Below, in pieces: positions 45,470 through 55,757 of a DNA stretch of 64,000 nt (position 1 is the stretch's first letter; every line of letters starts with the position of its first letter). Position numbers and translations under genes: made by a program. Source of the DNA: Hippopus hippopus (Eukaryota; Mollusca; Bivalvia; Cardiida; Cardiidae); assembly GCA_946811185.2 (NCBI GenBank), contig OX328096.1, forward strand, positions 36,096,011 through 36,160,010, written 5' to 3'. A model generated the notes under the pieces. The model did not search any database. It was not told where the DNA came from and saw only the letters and a program-made list of their open reading frames with translations.

Positions 45470-45686
45470 TTAGCCCTTCGACTGCATGCTTAACAAACCT
45501 AAATGCACTATTGCGGACTGTGTTGATCAAAACAAGACTGCACAGAAAATGCAGCCTGATCTTGTATCTACATCATCCGATTTGGTAAATTGGTGTCGGA
45601 GACAAGAACTCTAAAATTGCAATATTTGGGTGTTTTGTATCTGCTGGAGATTTTCATTTGATCTATTTGGCAGTTTAAGGGCTAAT
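45470..45686 (+). mobile_element. Family B MITE, diverged
   Basis: TTAGCCCTTCGACTGCATGC, ATTGCGGACTGTGTTGATC, hairpin CTGCACAGAAAATGCAGCCT, right end GGCAGTTTAAGGGCTAA. Confidence 0.85.
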
Positions 45687-46379
45687 CCGGAAGCTGATAA
45701 AAGTACTTTCATTTGGTAGAGGCCACCTAACTAATTATTGAATATGTACGACTGGTTTGGGCTAGGATCTCTCAATGAATATCAGACAATGTACACCCAG
45801 GATAGTTAAGTTGCTGGTGCTACTATACGAGTGCTTGGTGCAAAGAACATAGAAGTATACCATGGGTCCTATCTGGACAAAGAGAAAATTTTGTACCAAT
45901 AGGATTCGACTCGAGACACAACAAACGCCGATGACGGTCTGTCAATCCACATTTTTCGAACAAAGTCTCATCAAAGCGCGAAACCTTACACGAATTAAAC
46001 TAGTCAGATGAATTTACTTTAGTTTCGAGAAATAAGCAAAACATAAAACAAAAGAAAGAAGAAGATCGATGTACAGATATCTAAAGGAAATTCAGATTTA
46101 GAATAGGTCTAGCGTAATTGCATTTTCAAGTCACGATATTCAATATCCAGTGCATCCAACAGTTGTCAAAAGTAGACCACACGGTCCATTGCATTGCAAT
46201 GTCATAAAATCCAAAAAGCACTTCATCCAATTAGTTTACTCAAAACTACGTGTCATATTTTAGCATATTATCAAAAGGGGGTTTAAAGTCAAATACTGAA
46301 GGCCATTCAACCCATCTATTCATCAAAGACAGATCAGATTATTTCAACACACAAACAACAAATATCTAAGGAAAAGTAT
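45687..46379. other. No gene seen
   Basis: Unique AT-rich sequence. Confidence 0.4.
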
Positions 46380-46570
46380 GCGAGTCATGCTCTTTGGAAA
46401 GGGGGTTAAATGCATCTCCAAAATCCGCGCAGGCTGACCCGAGTCAAAGCTTCTGCTGTTAGTACATTTTCTCCATGTCAGAGGACCATCTTTATCAGCC
46501 GATCTTTACTCACTGCTTGATAAAGTGCAATTCTAAGATGCATAAAACCGTTGTCCCAGAGCGCCACTTT
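46380..46570 (+). mobile_element. Family D MITE, left hairpin arm deleted
   Basis: CGAGTCATGCTCTTTGGAAA, ATGCATCTCCAAAATCCGC, then the right arm GCGCAGGCTGACCCGAGTC. A further deletion shortens the spacer. Ends CCCAGAGCGCCACTT. Confidence 0.8.
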
Positions 46571-46741
46571 TTCCCCCTTTTAAAGAGAATGAAATTATTG
46601 TAGACAAGAAACCAGTTGCCTAAAACAAGCAATCTTCCCCATCTCCAAAACTGTTTTCAGAAGCTATCTGTTGTTGAGACGTAAAACGTCCTTGCGCTAA
46701 TTCCCTTGATTGAATTAAAACTTATGCATACTTCATATATT

Positions 46742-47000
46742 TGAGCCATGCTCTATGAAAAAGGGGCTTAATGCATCTGCAAACAGTATCGACCTATGTC
46801 AGCCTGTGCAGTTCGCGCAGGTTGACATGGGTCGAAAATTTTTGCCATTGGTTACTTTTCTGGATGGAAGAACCATTCTACCTCAAGATCCAGTCGATTG
46901 TTAGGCAAAATGGATTTTATGAATCCATTACTATTTGATGACTTGCTTGATACAATGCATCACGAATATACATTAAGCCTCCTTCTGCCAGAGCAGGGCT
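46742..47000 (+). mobile_element. Family D MITE
   Basis: TGAGCCATGCTCTATGAAAA to CTGCCAGAGCAGGGCT, running into a T run. The hairpin belongs to the ATGTCAGCC sublineage (CCTATGTCAGCCTGTGCAGT). Confidence 0.92.
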
Positions 47001-47548
47001 TTTTTTTTTTTTTTTTGGAGAATGAAGACTGAATATGTTATCAGTCTGATTGCACTTCGACTTTCTTTCCATTTTTTCAAGTTACCTTATCTGGTTATTC
47101 TACTTCATACTAGAAACAAAGAAAACATCAAACTAGAAAAGACACGAATAAATTAAACTGTAAGTGCCGTGTTGAACCACACTTATAAGAAAATAAGATT
47201 ATGATTCGATAAAAAAAAAGAAATCTTAAATGTCATGAACTCTTAATTCAAGTTACACCATGATTCATTATTACGTAAGCAACTGAGCAATAACTTTAAT
47301 TAAGCATCTCATAATTCCAATTTAATCTTGTAATAACGCTGCGATCCAAACGACCGGAAATGACCTTTACATTTCCGGTATAGCCGATAGCCAATCAAAA
47401 ACCTTAACCTTGTCGACATTACCATTACTTACATTTTCATAGATCATTTAACATTTCCGATTAATGAATAACTCAGACTTGCATAATTTGGCCGCTAAAT
47501 GAGCAATTTGTCACTCCGCATCGGCATCCAAAGCAAAAAACCAAATAA
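47001..47548. other. No gene seen; promoter-like motif cluster
   Basis: Contains the inverted ETS-type pair listed next. The rest is unique AT-rich sequence. Confidence 0.4.
47353..47396. promoter_or_regulatory. Inverted ETS-type sites and CCAAT motif
   Basis: ACCGGAAAT at 47353 and ATTTCCGGT at 47371 form a perfect 9-bp inverted pair of ETS-like sites, followed by GCCAATCA at about 47390. Such clusters occur in animal promoters, but no exon is visible nearby, so a role is speculative. Confidence 0.25.
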
Positions 47549-48055
47549 CTCGGCCATGTTCTGGTGAAAGGGAGTTTGATACATCGTGATGCATCATACC
47601 CAGCAAGTTATCAAATAATAATATGAGCCATGCTCTGGCAAAAGGGGGCTTAATGCATCTCCGTAATCCATCATACAAAGCAAGCCATCACATACTTACG
47701 AATCCATAATAGCCACTTTTTTTATTCATGAGGTAGACTGGTCCTTGGACATACAGAACATTGACCCATAGCGAAAAGTTTCGGCCCAGGTCAGCCTGCG
47801 CGGACTGCGCAGGCTGACCTGGGTCGATACTTTTCGCAGATGCATTAAGCCCCCTTTTCACAGAGCACGGATCCATAAAATCCATTTCATCTAACAACCG
47901 ACTGAATCATGCTGTAAACTGGTCCTGTTCCACGCTGTAAATTGACAAATTGCGAAAACTTTCGATTCAGGTCAGCCTGCGCAGTCCGCGCAGGCCAACC
48001 TGGGTCGATACTTTTTGCAGAAGCATTAAACCCTCTTTTCACAGAGTCTACCTCA
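47549..48055 (-). mobile_element. Family D MITE split by another D
   Basis: The outer left part starts TCGGCCATGTTCTGGTGAAA and runs to 47622 (GCAAGTTATCAAATAAT). The remainder from about 47871 carries ATCCATAAAATCC, ACAACCGACTGAATCATG, its own hairpin (CAGGTCAGCCTGCGCAGTCC) and ends CTTTTCACAGAGTCTACCTCA. Confidence 0.9.
47624..47870 (-). mobile_element. Family D MITE, inner copy
   Basis: TGAGCCATGCTCTGGCAAAA to TTTTCACAGAGCACGG. The hairpin (GCGAAAAGTTTCGGCCCAGG outer stem) is close to perfect. The last few terminal bases are fused to the outer copy, as if trimmed on insertion or by later deletion. Confidence 0.92.
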
Positions 48056-48217
48056 ATTTTATTTCATATTGGTTGAGTTACTTCAGAGGTCCTGCTAAAG
48101 GTTTGGGTTTTATTCTGACCCTAAAAATTGTTTCCGTCCTAAAACCTTTGAAGTTGGTATTCGTTATATATATATCTCGATGAGACAATCCCCATGAGTA
48201 GCCTTACAACGTAGGCT

Positions 48218-48430
48218 TTGATCCTTATCCTGCCGTTCGCCACTACAGGTGTATTTGCGGAGGGTATAAAGCAAGATCAGCCTGCACATTCGTGCAGTCT
48301 GCTCTTGCTCTATACTCTCCGCTGCTTTATCAGCAGTGCCGGTCATATAAAGTCAGTTAGATGCCATTAAGGTTTATAAAATCTGTACGAATAACCGTAA
48401 ACAATCGGAATACGGCACGATAAGAGTTAA
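48218..48430. mobile_element. Family H MITE, single copy
   Basis: Ends pair as TTGATCCTTATCCTGCCGTT against the complement of GGCACGATAAGAGTTAA. The middle has GAGGGTATAAAGCAAGATC, CTGCACATTCGTGCAG and CTCTTGCTCTATACTCTCC, the B/C type of hairpin with a changed outer stem. Confidence 0.75.
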
Positions 48431-49659
48431 AGAAATTCAAAGGTGATGTTACTCTGAGCCCAAAAATACTACCCCTTACCACCATCTCTCTACTCAAACA
48501 GAAGACTGAAGAAATAGCTGAATAAGTAGATTCATTTCACCGGTCCAGTTAACTTAGATCAGTGAAACATAAACTAGCAACCTTTCATGCAAAACAACAC
48601 TGCTTTGTCACTTTCAAATCAATCTTGAATGCAGAGAACATAGTAAAAAGAACTAGCCAAGCAGATCTAGTAGGGACGGACTGCTATGAACCATTAAAGT
48701 TTTTCAAGGTCTAGTTGACGTCAGACACAACATGATCTCAGTTACAACATTTATAATGCTATGTAAAAAAGACTTTTTGTGTTGGCTTTGGGAATCAGTT
48801 TTGATTCTGGTCATATTTACCCCTGCAGTTGTTACTAATGTTTAAAATGGTGCGAAAATACCTTTTTGTTTATTTCATATGGTAATTTGAACCAAAGAAA
48901 GATGGAAAAATATCAAGAGTCCTTTGGTTAACTCTGTACAAGGGAAGATTCAAGGATCCAGGGCCTTGGTTCCACCCCACCTCCCGGAAAATCTGAGAAA
49001 TGAATGGAAAGGAATTTTTTAGGATTTTTCTTTATATTCCGAAGAATCTTTACCAAAGACGAAACACCGGTGCTTATATATCATTCATCCTTTAAGAAAA
49101 ATAAATGACGCATGTCACGATGACTTTTTTGTCAAATGTCGGAAAGGATGTTGGACGGACCTATCTGGATATATAGTTTGCTACTGGGGCTGGCTCATTT
49201 TCTTTATTTAGATAGATAGTTTGCAATGGCAAGGGTTCGGACCAGCCCTGAGAAAAACGGCTGGATACACGTAATGTTTTCATCAAAGAGGGAATGGGGC
49301 TTTAAGGGCTGAGTTCTAAATTTCCTTTCCCTGATACGAGTTGAAAAAAGATGCTAGATTGTACGTAATTGTTCCTAATTCCGTTTATGCAATGCCAGTA
49401 AGATGGCCGACCATGGAATATAGAGGCAAAGTTTTAAGAATTTACAATTTACTAATGTTAATTTAGTTAGTTCCCTGGTTAGCCATTGGGTGTTAGGTGT
49501 TGTTGAATTTCTATTGACCATGAAATGTGATACTCTCTCAATGATTTTTTTACCATTATAACGACAAAATAAGATAGGTGAAACTGATTATCTTCTATGA
49601 ATTAAGAGAAAAAGGGATCAAAACAACGCAATGGCACGGTATTTTTTGGTGTGCGGGTG
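48431..49659. other. No gene seen
   Basis: Longest element-poor stretch of the right half. Unique sequence, no exon recognised. Confidence 0.4.
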
Positions 49660-49781
49660 TGTGTTTTAAAAACATCGAACGATGCAACTCAAGGATCAGA
49701 CTACATGTTCTTAGCATTCTTATTCTGACTTACACCGAACACAAATGGAACTCAGTTCTTCCATGGCGCCGAAAGGGTTAA
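49660..49781 (-). mobile_element. Family C MITE, degenerate, one end
   Basis: AAGGATCAGACTACATGTTC, ATTCTGACTTACACCGAAC and a well-kept terminus CCATGGCGCCGAAAGGGTTAA-like sequence ending at 49781. Confidence 0.65.
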
Positions 49782-49857
49782 GTGAAAATTGTATTGTATT
49801 GAATTGTATTTGTAAAATATCATGTACATTTCAGTTAAATTTGCAAATAATATTTGT

Positions 49858-50071
49858 TTAACCCTTTACCACACAATCCTGAGTTTTAACGACCCTCAGA
49901 AGTTGGCCTTTTGAAAACATTGTTGGAAAAGGAGAAAATGCTGGTAACCAGCATTTTCTCCTTTTCCAACGATGTTTTCTAGACTATCTGATACAAATCC
50001 CATCATTTGTGCTATATAAATTTTGTCCTCTGCAAGTGTGTCTAAAATATTGTCGTTTGGGAAAGAGTTAA
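49858..50071 (-). mobile_element. Family A MITE, complete
   Basis: TTAACCCTTTACCACACAAT to GTCGTTTGGGAAAGAGTTAA. The palindrome (TTGGAAAAGGAGAAAATGCT) is nearly perfect. About 10 bp of the right half are deleted. Confidence 0.94.
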
Positions 50072-50094
50072 AACTAAACTGAAAATTGATTCAT

Positions 50095-50307
50095 TTAAAC
50101 CCTTATCCTGCTAAATAAAAGAAATGAAATCTTCAAATCGATAGTAATAACCCAAATATTGCTTTTTGAAAGGTATTGTTTGAGGAAAGATATCTCCTTA
50201 TCGGACAGTGTAGATCCAAGATCAGACTGCACGTTTTGTGCAGTCTGATCTTGATCTACGCTGTCCGCAAAAGGTCAGTAAGTCGCGCTTAGCTGCGTAA
50301 GGGTTAA
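50095..50307 (-). mobile_element. Family B MITE, complete
   Basis: TTAAACCCTTATCCTGCTAA, TATCTCCTTATCGGACAGTG, perfect hairpin, AAAAGGTCAGTAAGTCGCGC and GCGTAAGGGTTAA. Lies 23 bp from the preceding A copy. Confidence 0.95.
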
Positions 50308-50484
50308 TAATCCCAAGGTCTCCGAAATTGCATACTCCACTTATGTTCTCAGTTGATTCTCAAGTAATTCGCTGATTGTCATTATACTGGTAGTATGTTT
50401 AAGAAATTATCTAATAACTTCTCTTTCCATTTTTATGGCCATTATCAATACAGTGATCGAGCAGTTGATTGCGCCATATACAAA

Positions 50485-50736
50485 TGAGCCATGCTCTGTG
50501 AAAAGGGTGCTTAATGTATTTGCAAAAAGTATCGACCTTTGTCAGCCTGCTCAGTCTGCATAGGCTGACATGGGTCGAAACCTTGTGCTGTGGGTCAATT
50601 TTCTACATGTCCAAGGACCATTCTACCTCACATTTCAAACAAAACTGATTTCATGGATCCATAATTATGTGATGGCTTGCTTGGTATGCTGCATCACGGA
50701 GATGCATTAAGCCTTCTTTTGCCAGAGCATGACGCA
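50485..50736 (+). mobile_element. Family D MITE
   Basis: TGAGCCATGCTCTGTGAAAA to TGCCAGAGCATGACGCA. Hairpin CTTTGTCAGCCTGCTCAGTC with a mismatched right arm. Confidence 0.92.
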
Positions 50737-50810
50737 AACTTTAAACTTCCTCGGTAAACGATATAACCTGTGAAAAGACAAAACAGGAAAACATTGTGGG
50801 GTAGATGAAC

Positions 50811-50986
50811 GACTGTCAAACGAACAGCTGCTAATTTTCAGACAGTGTTGTCTCTGGAAAGGGCAGAAAATATCATGGGAAATGGGATAAAATGCTGGTT
50901 TGGAGCATTTCCTTTTTTTCTCACAATGTTTAAAGCTTGATTTTCCTTTGTCATGTTAACTCGGAATTGTTTGGAAAAAGGATTAA
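50811..50986 (+). mobile_element. Family A MITE, left end decayed
   Basis: GGGCAGAAAATATCATGGGA, GATAAAATGCTGGTTTGGAG, CTCGGAATTGTTTGG and AAAAGGATTAA. Confidence 0.75.
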
Positions 50987-51659
50987 AGAAAACAAGGATA
51001 AACTGAGTACTGGCATCCCCGCAAAAATACCGCCACAAATTGTGGGTCTGATACCTTAAAGATGTACACTGACTTACCATGTATATTTCATTACGACATT
51101 AATGTAAGACAAAGACGAAAAAAGACGGAGCAGTTAGAATAACTACCGAAAAGGACAGAAATGATGAATGATTTAATTATTACCATTTATCACGTAATGA
51201 AGGATCGGAGAACCCGTTCCTTCATCAATAAGCTTTGTTCTCACAATATGCCCTTCATTCAACAGTAGCCTTCGTACAACCAAGTTCTATGATCTTAAAC
51301 CTGTTAACTAGCTTTCGGCATTGGACATTTCACCCTTCAGAACATTGCTAGCAAAGATGAACTGCATGAATACAGCTGGAATCCGTAACCAGGTTGCATG
51401 AAACATGCTGTCTGGTTTTAGAATCGCGCTCTATTTCACAAATTAGAGTCCTATTCATCCCCTCCCCCCCCCCCCAAAAAAAAATAATATTGTGTTTCGT
51501 AATACAAAGACTAGCCATGTGATTGGCTGATCCGTTTATAAAAAAAAAACCCACACATTTGAGGAAAAAAAAGTCAACATTCCTCTGAAGTCTTATCACA
51601 TTTCTTAATGTATGTAAAATACTGAGTGGTATCAAACCTTCGTCTTTCTCACTTTGCTT
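50987..51659. other. No gene seen
   Basis: Unique sequence with a C12-A9 homopolymer junction near 51467-51485. Confidence 0.4.
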
Positions 51660-51892
51660 TTAACTCTTTACCTATGGACAAAATTTTAGACTTGACCAAA
51701 TTGGAAACATTTGCAGGCCACAATTTAAATATATCTTATTAAACAATGTGGTATGTCTTTAAAAGGTTAGAAAACATTGTCGGAAAAGGAGAAAATGCTG
51801 GTAACCAGCATTTTCTCCTTTTCCCACAATGTTTTCAAGTGACCTTACTTTCCAGGGCCATCAAAACTCAGGAGCGTTTAGTAAAGGGTTAC
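51660..51892 (+). mobile_element. Family A MITE, complete
   Basis: TTAACTCTTTACCTATGGAC, AAATTTTAGACTTGACC, near-perfect palindrome (CGGAAAAGGAGAAAATGCTG; one arm has a G for C change), end TTTAGTAAAGGGTTA. Confidence 0.94.
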
Positions 51893-52634
51893 AAAACCAT
51901 AAAAGATAATTGGTTACCTTACTCGAGAACGATTCACTATAGCACACTGTGCAGACCAAACAGGTGTAATTGTCGTTATTTTCCTAGCTGTATTTCCGAA
52001 GTAACAATGCTTATTTCAGTTCATTCCCAAGTTTAGGACGGGCCCCTCAAAATCTACCGAATTTTTGTACATATAAAAAAGACAAGAGGACCATGATGGT
52101 CCTATATCGCTCACCTGAGTACTAAGCAGTGAAGGTCTACAATGAAGATAAATACCAAATATCGAAGTTCAAGGCCAAATGATAATGAAAAAAGAGAAAT
52201 CTCACAACCGTTATAGAGGTCTAGGCCCTTAGGTTACCCAGAAAAATTTTTAATAATTGCCTGACATAAGGCTATGTACAAACATGTGAGCCCCGGGGCA
52301 GGGCCTGTAATGATCCCAGGCGCATGTTATGTGCAAAATTTGTAGAGGTCTACAAGGTGATGCTTCATGCTAAGTATCACAGCTATAGGTCTTCTGGGTT
52401 AAGACAAGAAGATTTATAAGTTTGCATCATGCAAGCATATGTGCTAATTTGTGAACCACAGGGGGGTGGGGTGCATTTTCTATTTAAAGGACAACATTTG
52501 GATAAAGTTGATAAAGTTCTATAATGTGATGCTACAAACAGAACTAGAGAAATCACTAAATATGATCATACCGCCAACGGCTCCTTGTCAAGAAATAGAT
52601 TTTTGTCACAGAGATGCACATTTAAATCTGTGCT

Positions 52635-53100
52635 GTAGTTATTGAGGAATAAAGTGGACAACAAATTTCATCAACGGGGAGTAACTGTGAAAACTCAGTG
52701 AACCATGACCAAAATATAATATGCATATCTTTGCTTGGTACTAAATATTTGTGAGAAGTTTGAATGATATTTGTCCAATAGTTGTTGAGAAATAGGAGAA
52801 CAAGAAATTTCATCAAAGGAAAATAACTTTGTAAAAATTCAATGAACCGTCACCAAAATATAATATGCACATTCTTGCTTGGTACTGAGTCTTTCTGTGA
52901 AGTTTGAATGAAATCTGTCCTGTAGTTGTTGAGAAATAGCATGGACAAGAAATTTCACTACAGGGCAATAACTCTGTGAAAACACAGTGACTCATGATTA
53001 AAATAGAATATGCACATCTTTGCTAGATACCAAGTTTATCTGTGAAGTTTGAATGAAATCTATCCAGTAGTTGTTGAAAACAAGTGCTGACAAGAAAATG
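52635..53100. repeat. Minisatellite of about 144 bp, three-plus units
   Basis: TAGTTGTTGAGAAATAG or a variant recurs at about 52635, 52779, 52923 and 53068. Each unit includes CAAGAAATTTCA, ATATAATATGCACAT and GTGAAGTTTGAATGAAAT. Confidence 0.88.
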
Positions 53101-53673
53101 CTACAGAAAGACTGATGGATGGATGGACCGACAAGCTGACTCCTATATACCTCCAGAACAGAGTTTTAAAGGAATAATAAAAAAGCCCTAGGCCTTTTGG
53201 TGTGGGGCAAAAAGATTTTTCAAAGTTGCATGATTTGAACAAACTTAGTAGAGAATGTTTGCCGATTCAAGACTTTCTATACAAGTTAGTATTATAATGT
53301 GGTTAAATACACTAACAACTACAATAGTTGTCCAGGGACATTTTCATGGGTAATTGCTATTGTAAGCGCATAAACAATGTATATACACTTGCAATAGTCT
53401 TGCACCAACCTTTCAATGCGTCCAGCTCACAAAAATTTGACCTTCAAGTCTGACATTGACCTTGGCCCTACCTGAACAGATCTTTCAAATGGCACTTTAA
53501 CTCATGATGGAGTATATGCCTCAAATCTATCGATAAGGGGGCATAAAACTATTTATAAATTAAGACAAACACCATAAAGTGAAGAACAAGAATTATAATG
53601 ACAACTAAGATTTACAAGATAAAATCTGTACTACAGAGTTAGATGAATGAACAAAAATGAACTCAATGTTCAA

Positions 53674-54117
53674 GTCGTTCAGGTCCGATTAGACCCATAA
53701 TCGAACTCATTCGAGATCTTATGGTCATATATATTTTGACCAAGTTTGGTGCTGATTGGTTTATATTTGTAGATGCTAGAGTGTAAACAAAAACAAATAT
53801 AGCAATTTTTCTAATTCAAGGGCAAATTACTCCGGTTTTTCTGGTCCGATTAGACCCATAATCGAACTCGTCCGAAATCTTATAGTCATATATATTTTGA
53901 CCAAGTTTAGTGCTGATTGGTTAATATTTGTAGATGCTAGAGTGTAAACAAAGTCATATATAGCAATTTCTAATTCAAAGGCAGATAACTCCAGTCATTC
54001 CGATCCAATTAGACCCATAATCAAACTCATCCAAGATCTTATTGTCATATACATTTTGACCAAGTTTGGTGCTGATTGGTTTTTATTTCTAGATGCTAGA
54101 GTGTAAACAAAAAAAAA
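53674..54117. repeat. Minisatellite of about 160 bp, three units
   Basis: GATTAGACCCATAATCGAAC recurs at about 53687, 53847 and 54006. Each unit includes TATATTTTGACCAAGTTTGG and TAGATGCTAGAGTGTAAAC. Confidence 0.9.
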
Positions 54118-54279
54118 AAAAAATGTGACTGGACGGACGGACGGACAGACGGACGACGACGGACGGTGAGTGATCACAATAACTCATCCTGAGCACTTCG
54201 TGCTCAGGTGAGCTAAAAACAAACTAAAAAAAGCCAATGATTGAGAAAATGAAATGGCTGCAAAGTCAAATATGAAAAC

Positions 54280-54481
54280 AAAATAATTTGTGGAGAAATA
54301 AACCCGACCACTTTTTACGGCTAAAAATACTGAAACTCGTTAAGGCCTTTTATCTTATAGGCATTAATAAACTAGCGCACAGTATAGATACAAGATCAGA
54401 ATGCACGTTCTGTGCAGTCTGATCTAGATCTATGCCGTCCGCAAAAGCGCTTGTTTTCACCCATGGCGCTCAAATGGTTAA
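54280..54481 (-). mobile_element. Family C MITE
   Basis: GAGAAATAAACCCGACCACT, CATTAATAAACTAGCGCACA, hairpin AATGCACGTTCTGTGCAGTC, CGTCCGCAAAAGCGC and an end in GCGCTCAAATGGTTAA. Confidence 0.85.
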
Positions 54482-54918
54482 AATGTCATGTAGTCGTCTG
54501 CTGTTCATCAGCAAACTGTCGACAGTCGATTTGTTCAGTATTCAACTCCTTTGAAACAGTATTTAGGATTTGGTCCATGTCTCATTTCCTTGCACTGTGT
54601 GTGATTTTTTACATCGTATCTCTTACACTGTCGCCAGTGCGACTAAAAGGCTCCAAATATAAGACGCCTCTTTCGCACATAACTTAAAAGCCAATACAAA
54701 ATAAAAAGTAAGTCGTTTAGATCTTATCTAAATGCAATATTTCGAATCCTTTTAAATAAACACCACAACCTCAACCCCCCCCCCCCCTTTCCCCTTAAAT
54801 GGCAGAATAACGCAGTAAGTTTTTTTTTAATATTCACATTAATCTGAATCTTATTTATCTTCTATAAGACAAGAAACAACATCAAATTTATGATCCGGCT
54901 AATCGGCTCCTGGGTCCA
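54482..54918. other. No gene seen
   Basis: Unique sequence with a C-run near 54775-54788. Confidence 0.4.
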
Positions 54919-55140
54919 TTAACCCTTTACCACACAGTGACGACTTTTGACACCCCTGATAGAGAAGGCTTTTGAAAACATTGCGGAAAAAGGAGAAAAT
55001 GCTGGTAACCAGCATTTTCTCCTTTTCCCACAATGTTTTCTACAAAGAAAAATCATTTCATATGATCCATATTGAAACTGTCCTCTGCAAATGCTTTCAA
55101 TTCGGACAGGTCTAAAATTGGTCGTGTGGTAAAGGGTTAA
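54919..55140 (-). mobile_element. Family A MITE, complete
   Basis: 222 bp from TTAACCCTTTACCACACAGT to GTGTGGTAAAGGGTTAA, TTAA at both ends; palindrome CGGAAAAAGGAGAAAATGCT nearly intact. Confidence 0.95.
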
Positions 55141-55227
55141 CTGGTTACTTAACACTGAAGTATTGTGAAAAAAGGAAAGAGTTTTTCAAAACATTGTGAG
55201 AAAAGACAGAAAAGCACGAAACCCAAC

Positions 55228-55757
55228 AATCTCGTTACCAGATAACTCCGTGTTTCTACGACCTTTCAAAACAAAAAAAAAAAGCTTTTGAAAACATTTC
55301 GGAAAAAAAGGGCAAGATCTTTTGAAAACGTTTCGAGAAAAGGAGAAAATGCTGACAGTCAGGATTTCCTTGATTCCTAACAATGTTATCTTCCCTTTAA
55401 AGGACAAATTGCATCAATTTAAGCCACATTTAATTTGTCGACAGCAAATGCTTCCATATGGCTTGCAACACGGGAAAATGGGCATTCGGACATTTGCGTA
55501 AAGTGTCGTCTCGGATCAGCCTGCGCAGTCCGCCCAGGCTAATCCGAGACGGCACTTTACGACTATATTAGATTTTGTGCTACAGTAGACTTGCATAAAA
55601 CAGAAAATTACATAAAAACGGAAAGTGTCGTTTCGGATTAGCCTGCGAGGACTGCGCAGGCTGATCCGAGACGACACTTTACGCAAATGTCCGAATTTTC
55701 GCGTGTTGCAAGCCATATATGGCAAGGCTAAGTTTTTGACGTCACGTAAAGATATTA
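55228..55757 (-). mobile_element. Family A MITE split by a family E element
   Basis: Left part 55228-55456: CTCGTTACCAGATAACTCC, GAAAAGGAGAAAATGCTGAC, GTCGACAGCAAATGCTTCCA. After the E element it resumes as TATGGCAAGGCTAAGTTTTT and CACGTAAAGATATTAG. An extra A-like tract (55150-55227; ACATTGTGAGAAAAGACAG) precedes it and may be a second damaged copy. Confidence 0.82.
55457..55717. mobile_element. Family E MITE with TA duplication
   Basis: TGGCTTGCAACACGGGAAAA to GCGTGTTGCAAGCCA, 55459-55715, between TA pairs. Two hairpins (AGCCTGCGCAGTCCGCCCAG and AGCCTGCGAGGACTGCGCAG) flank a spacer with TGCTACAGTAGACTTGCAT. Confidence 0.95.

Larger units (their letters stand above)
52084..54217 (+). mobile_element. 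2.1-kb composite repeat with terminal hairpins
   Basis: The left end has a near-palindrome GGACCATGATGGTCC (52088-52102) followed by TATATCGCTCACCTGAG. The right end has a perfect hairpin CTGAGCAC-TTC-GTGCTCAG (54189-54207) followed by GTGAGCT, so CTCACCTGAG is inverted at the two ends. Inside are passages such as TGAGCCCCGGGGCAGGG, AAGACAAGAAGATTT and GGACGGACGG that I know from abundant mollusc interspersed repeats, and two tandem arrays listed separately. No long open frame exists. The class is unsettled; hairpin ends with internal minisatellites recall Helentron-like (pearl-type) bivalve elements (inference). Confidence 0.7.

Noticed and set aside
47688..48183. Frames with Cys/Ala/Gln-rich peptides across D hairpins
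   Set aside because: They are artefacts of D elements and recur wherever D occurs.
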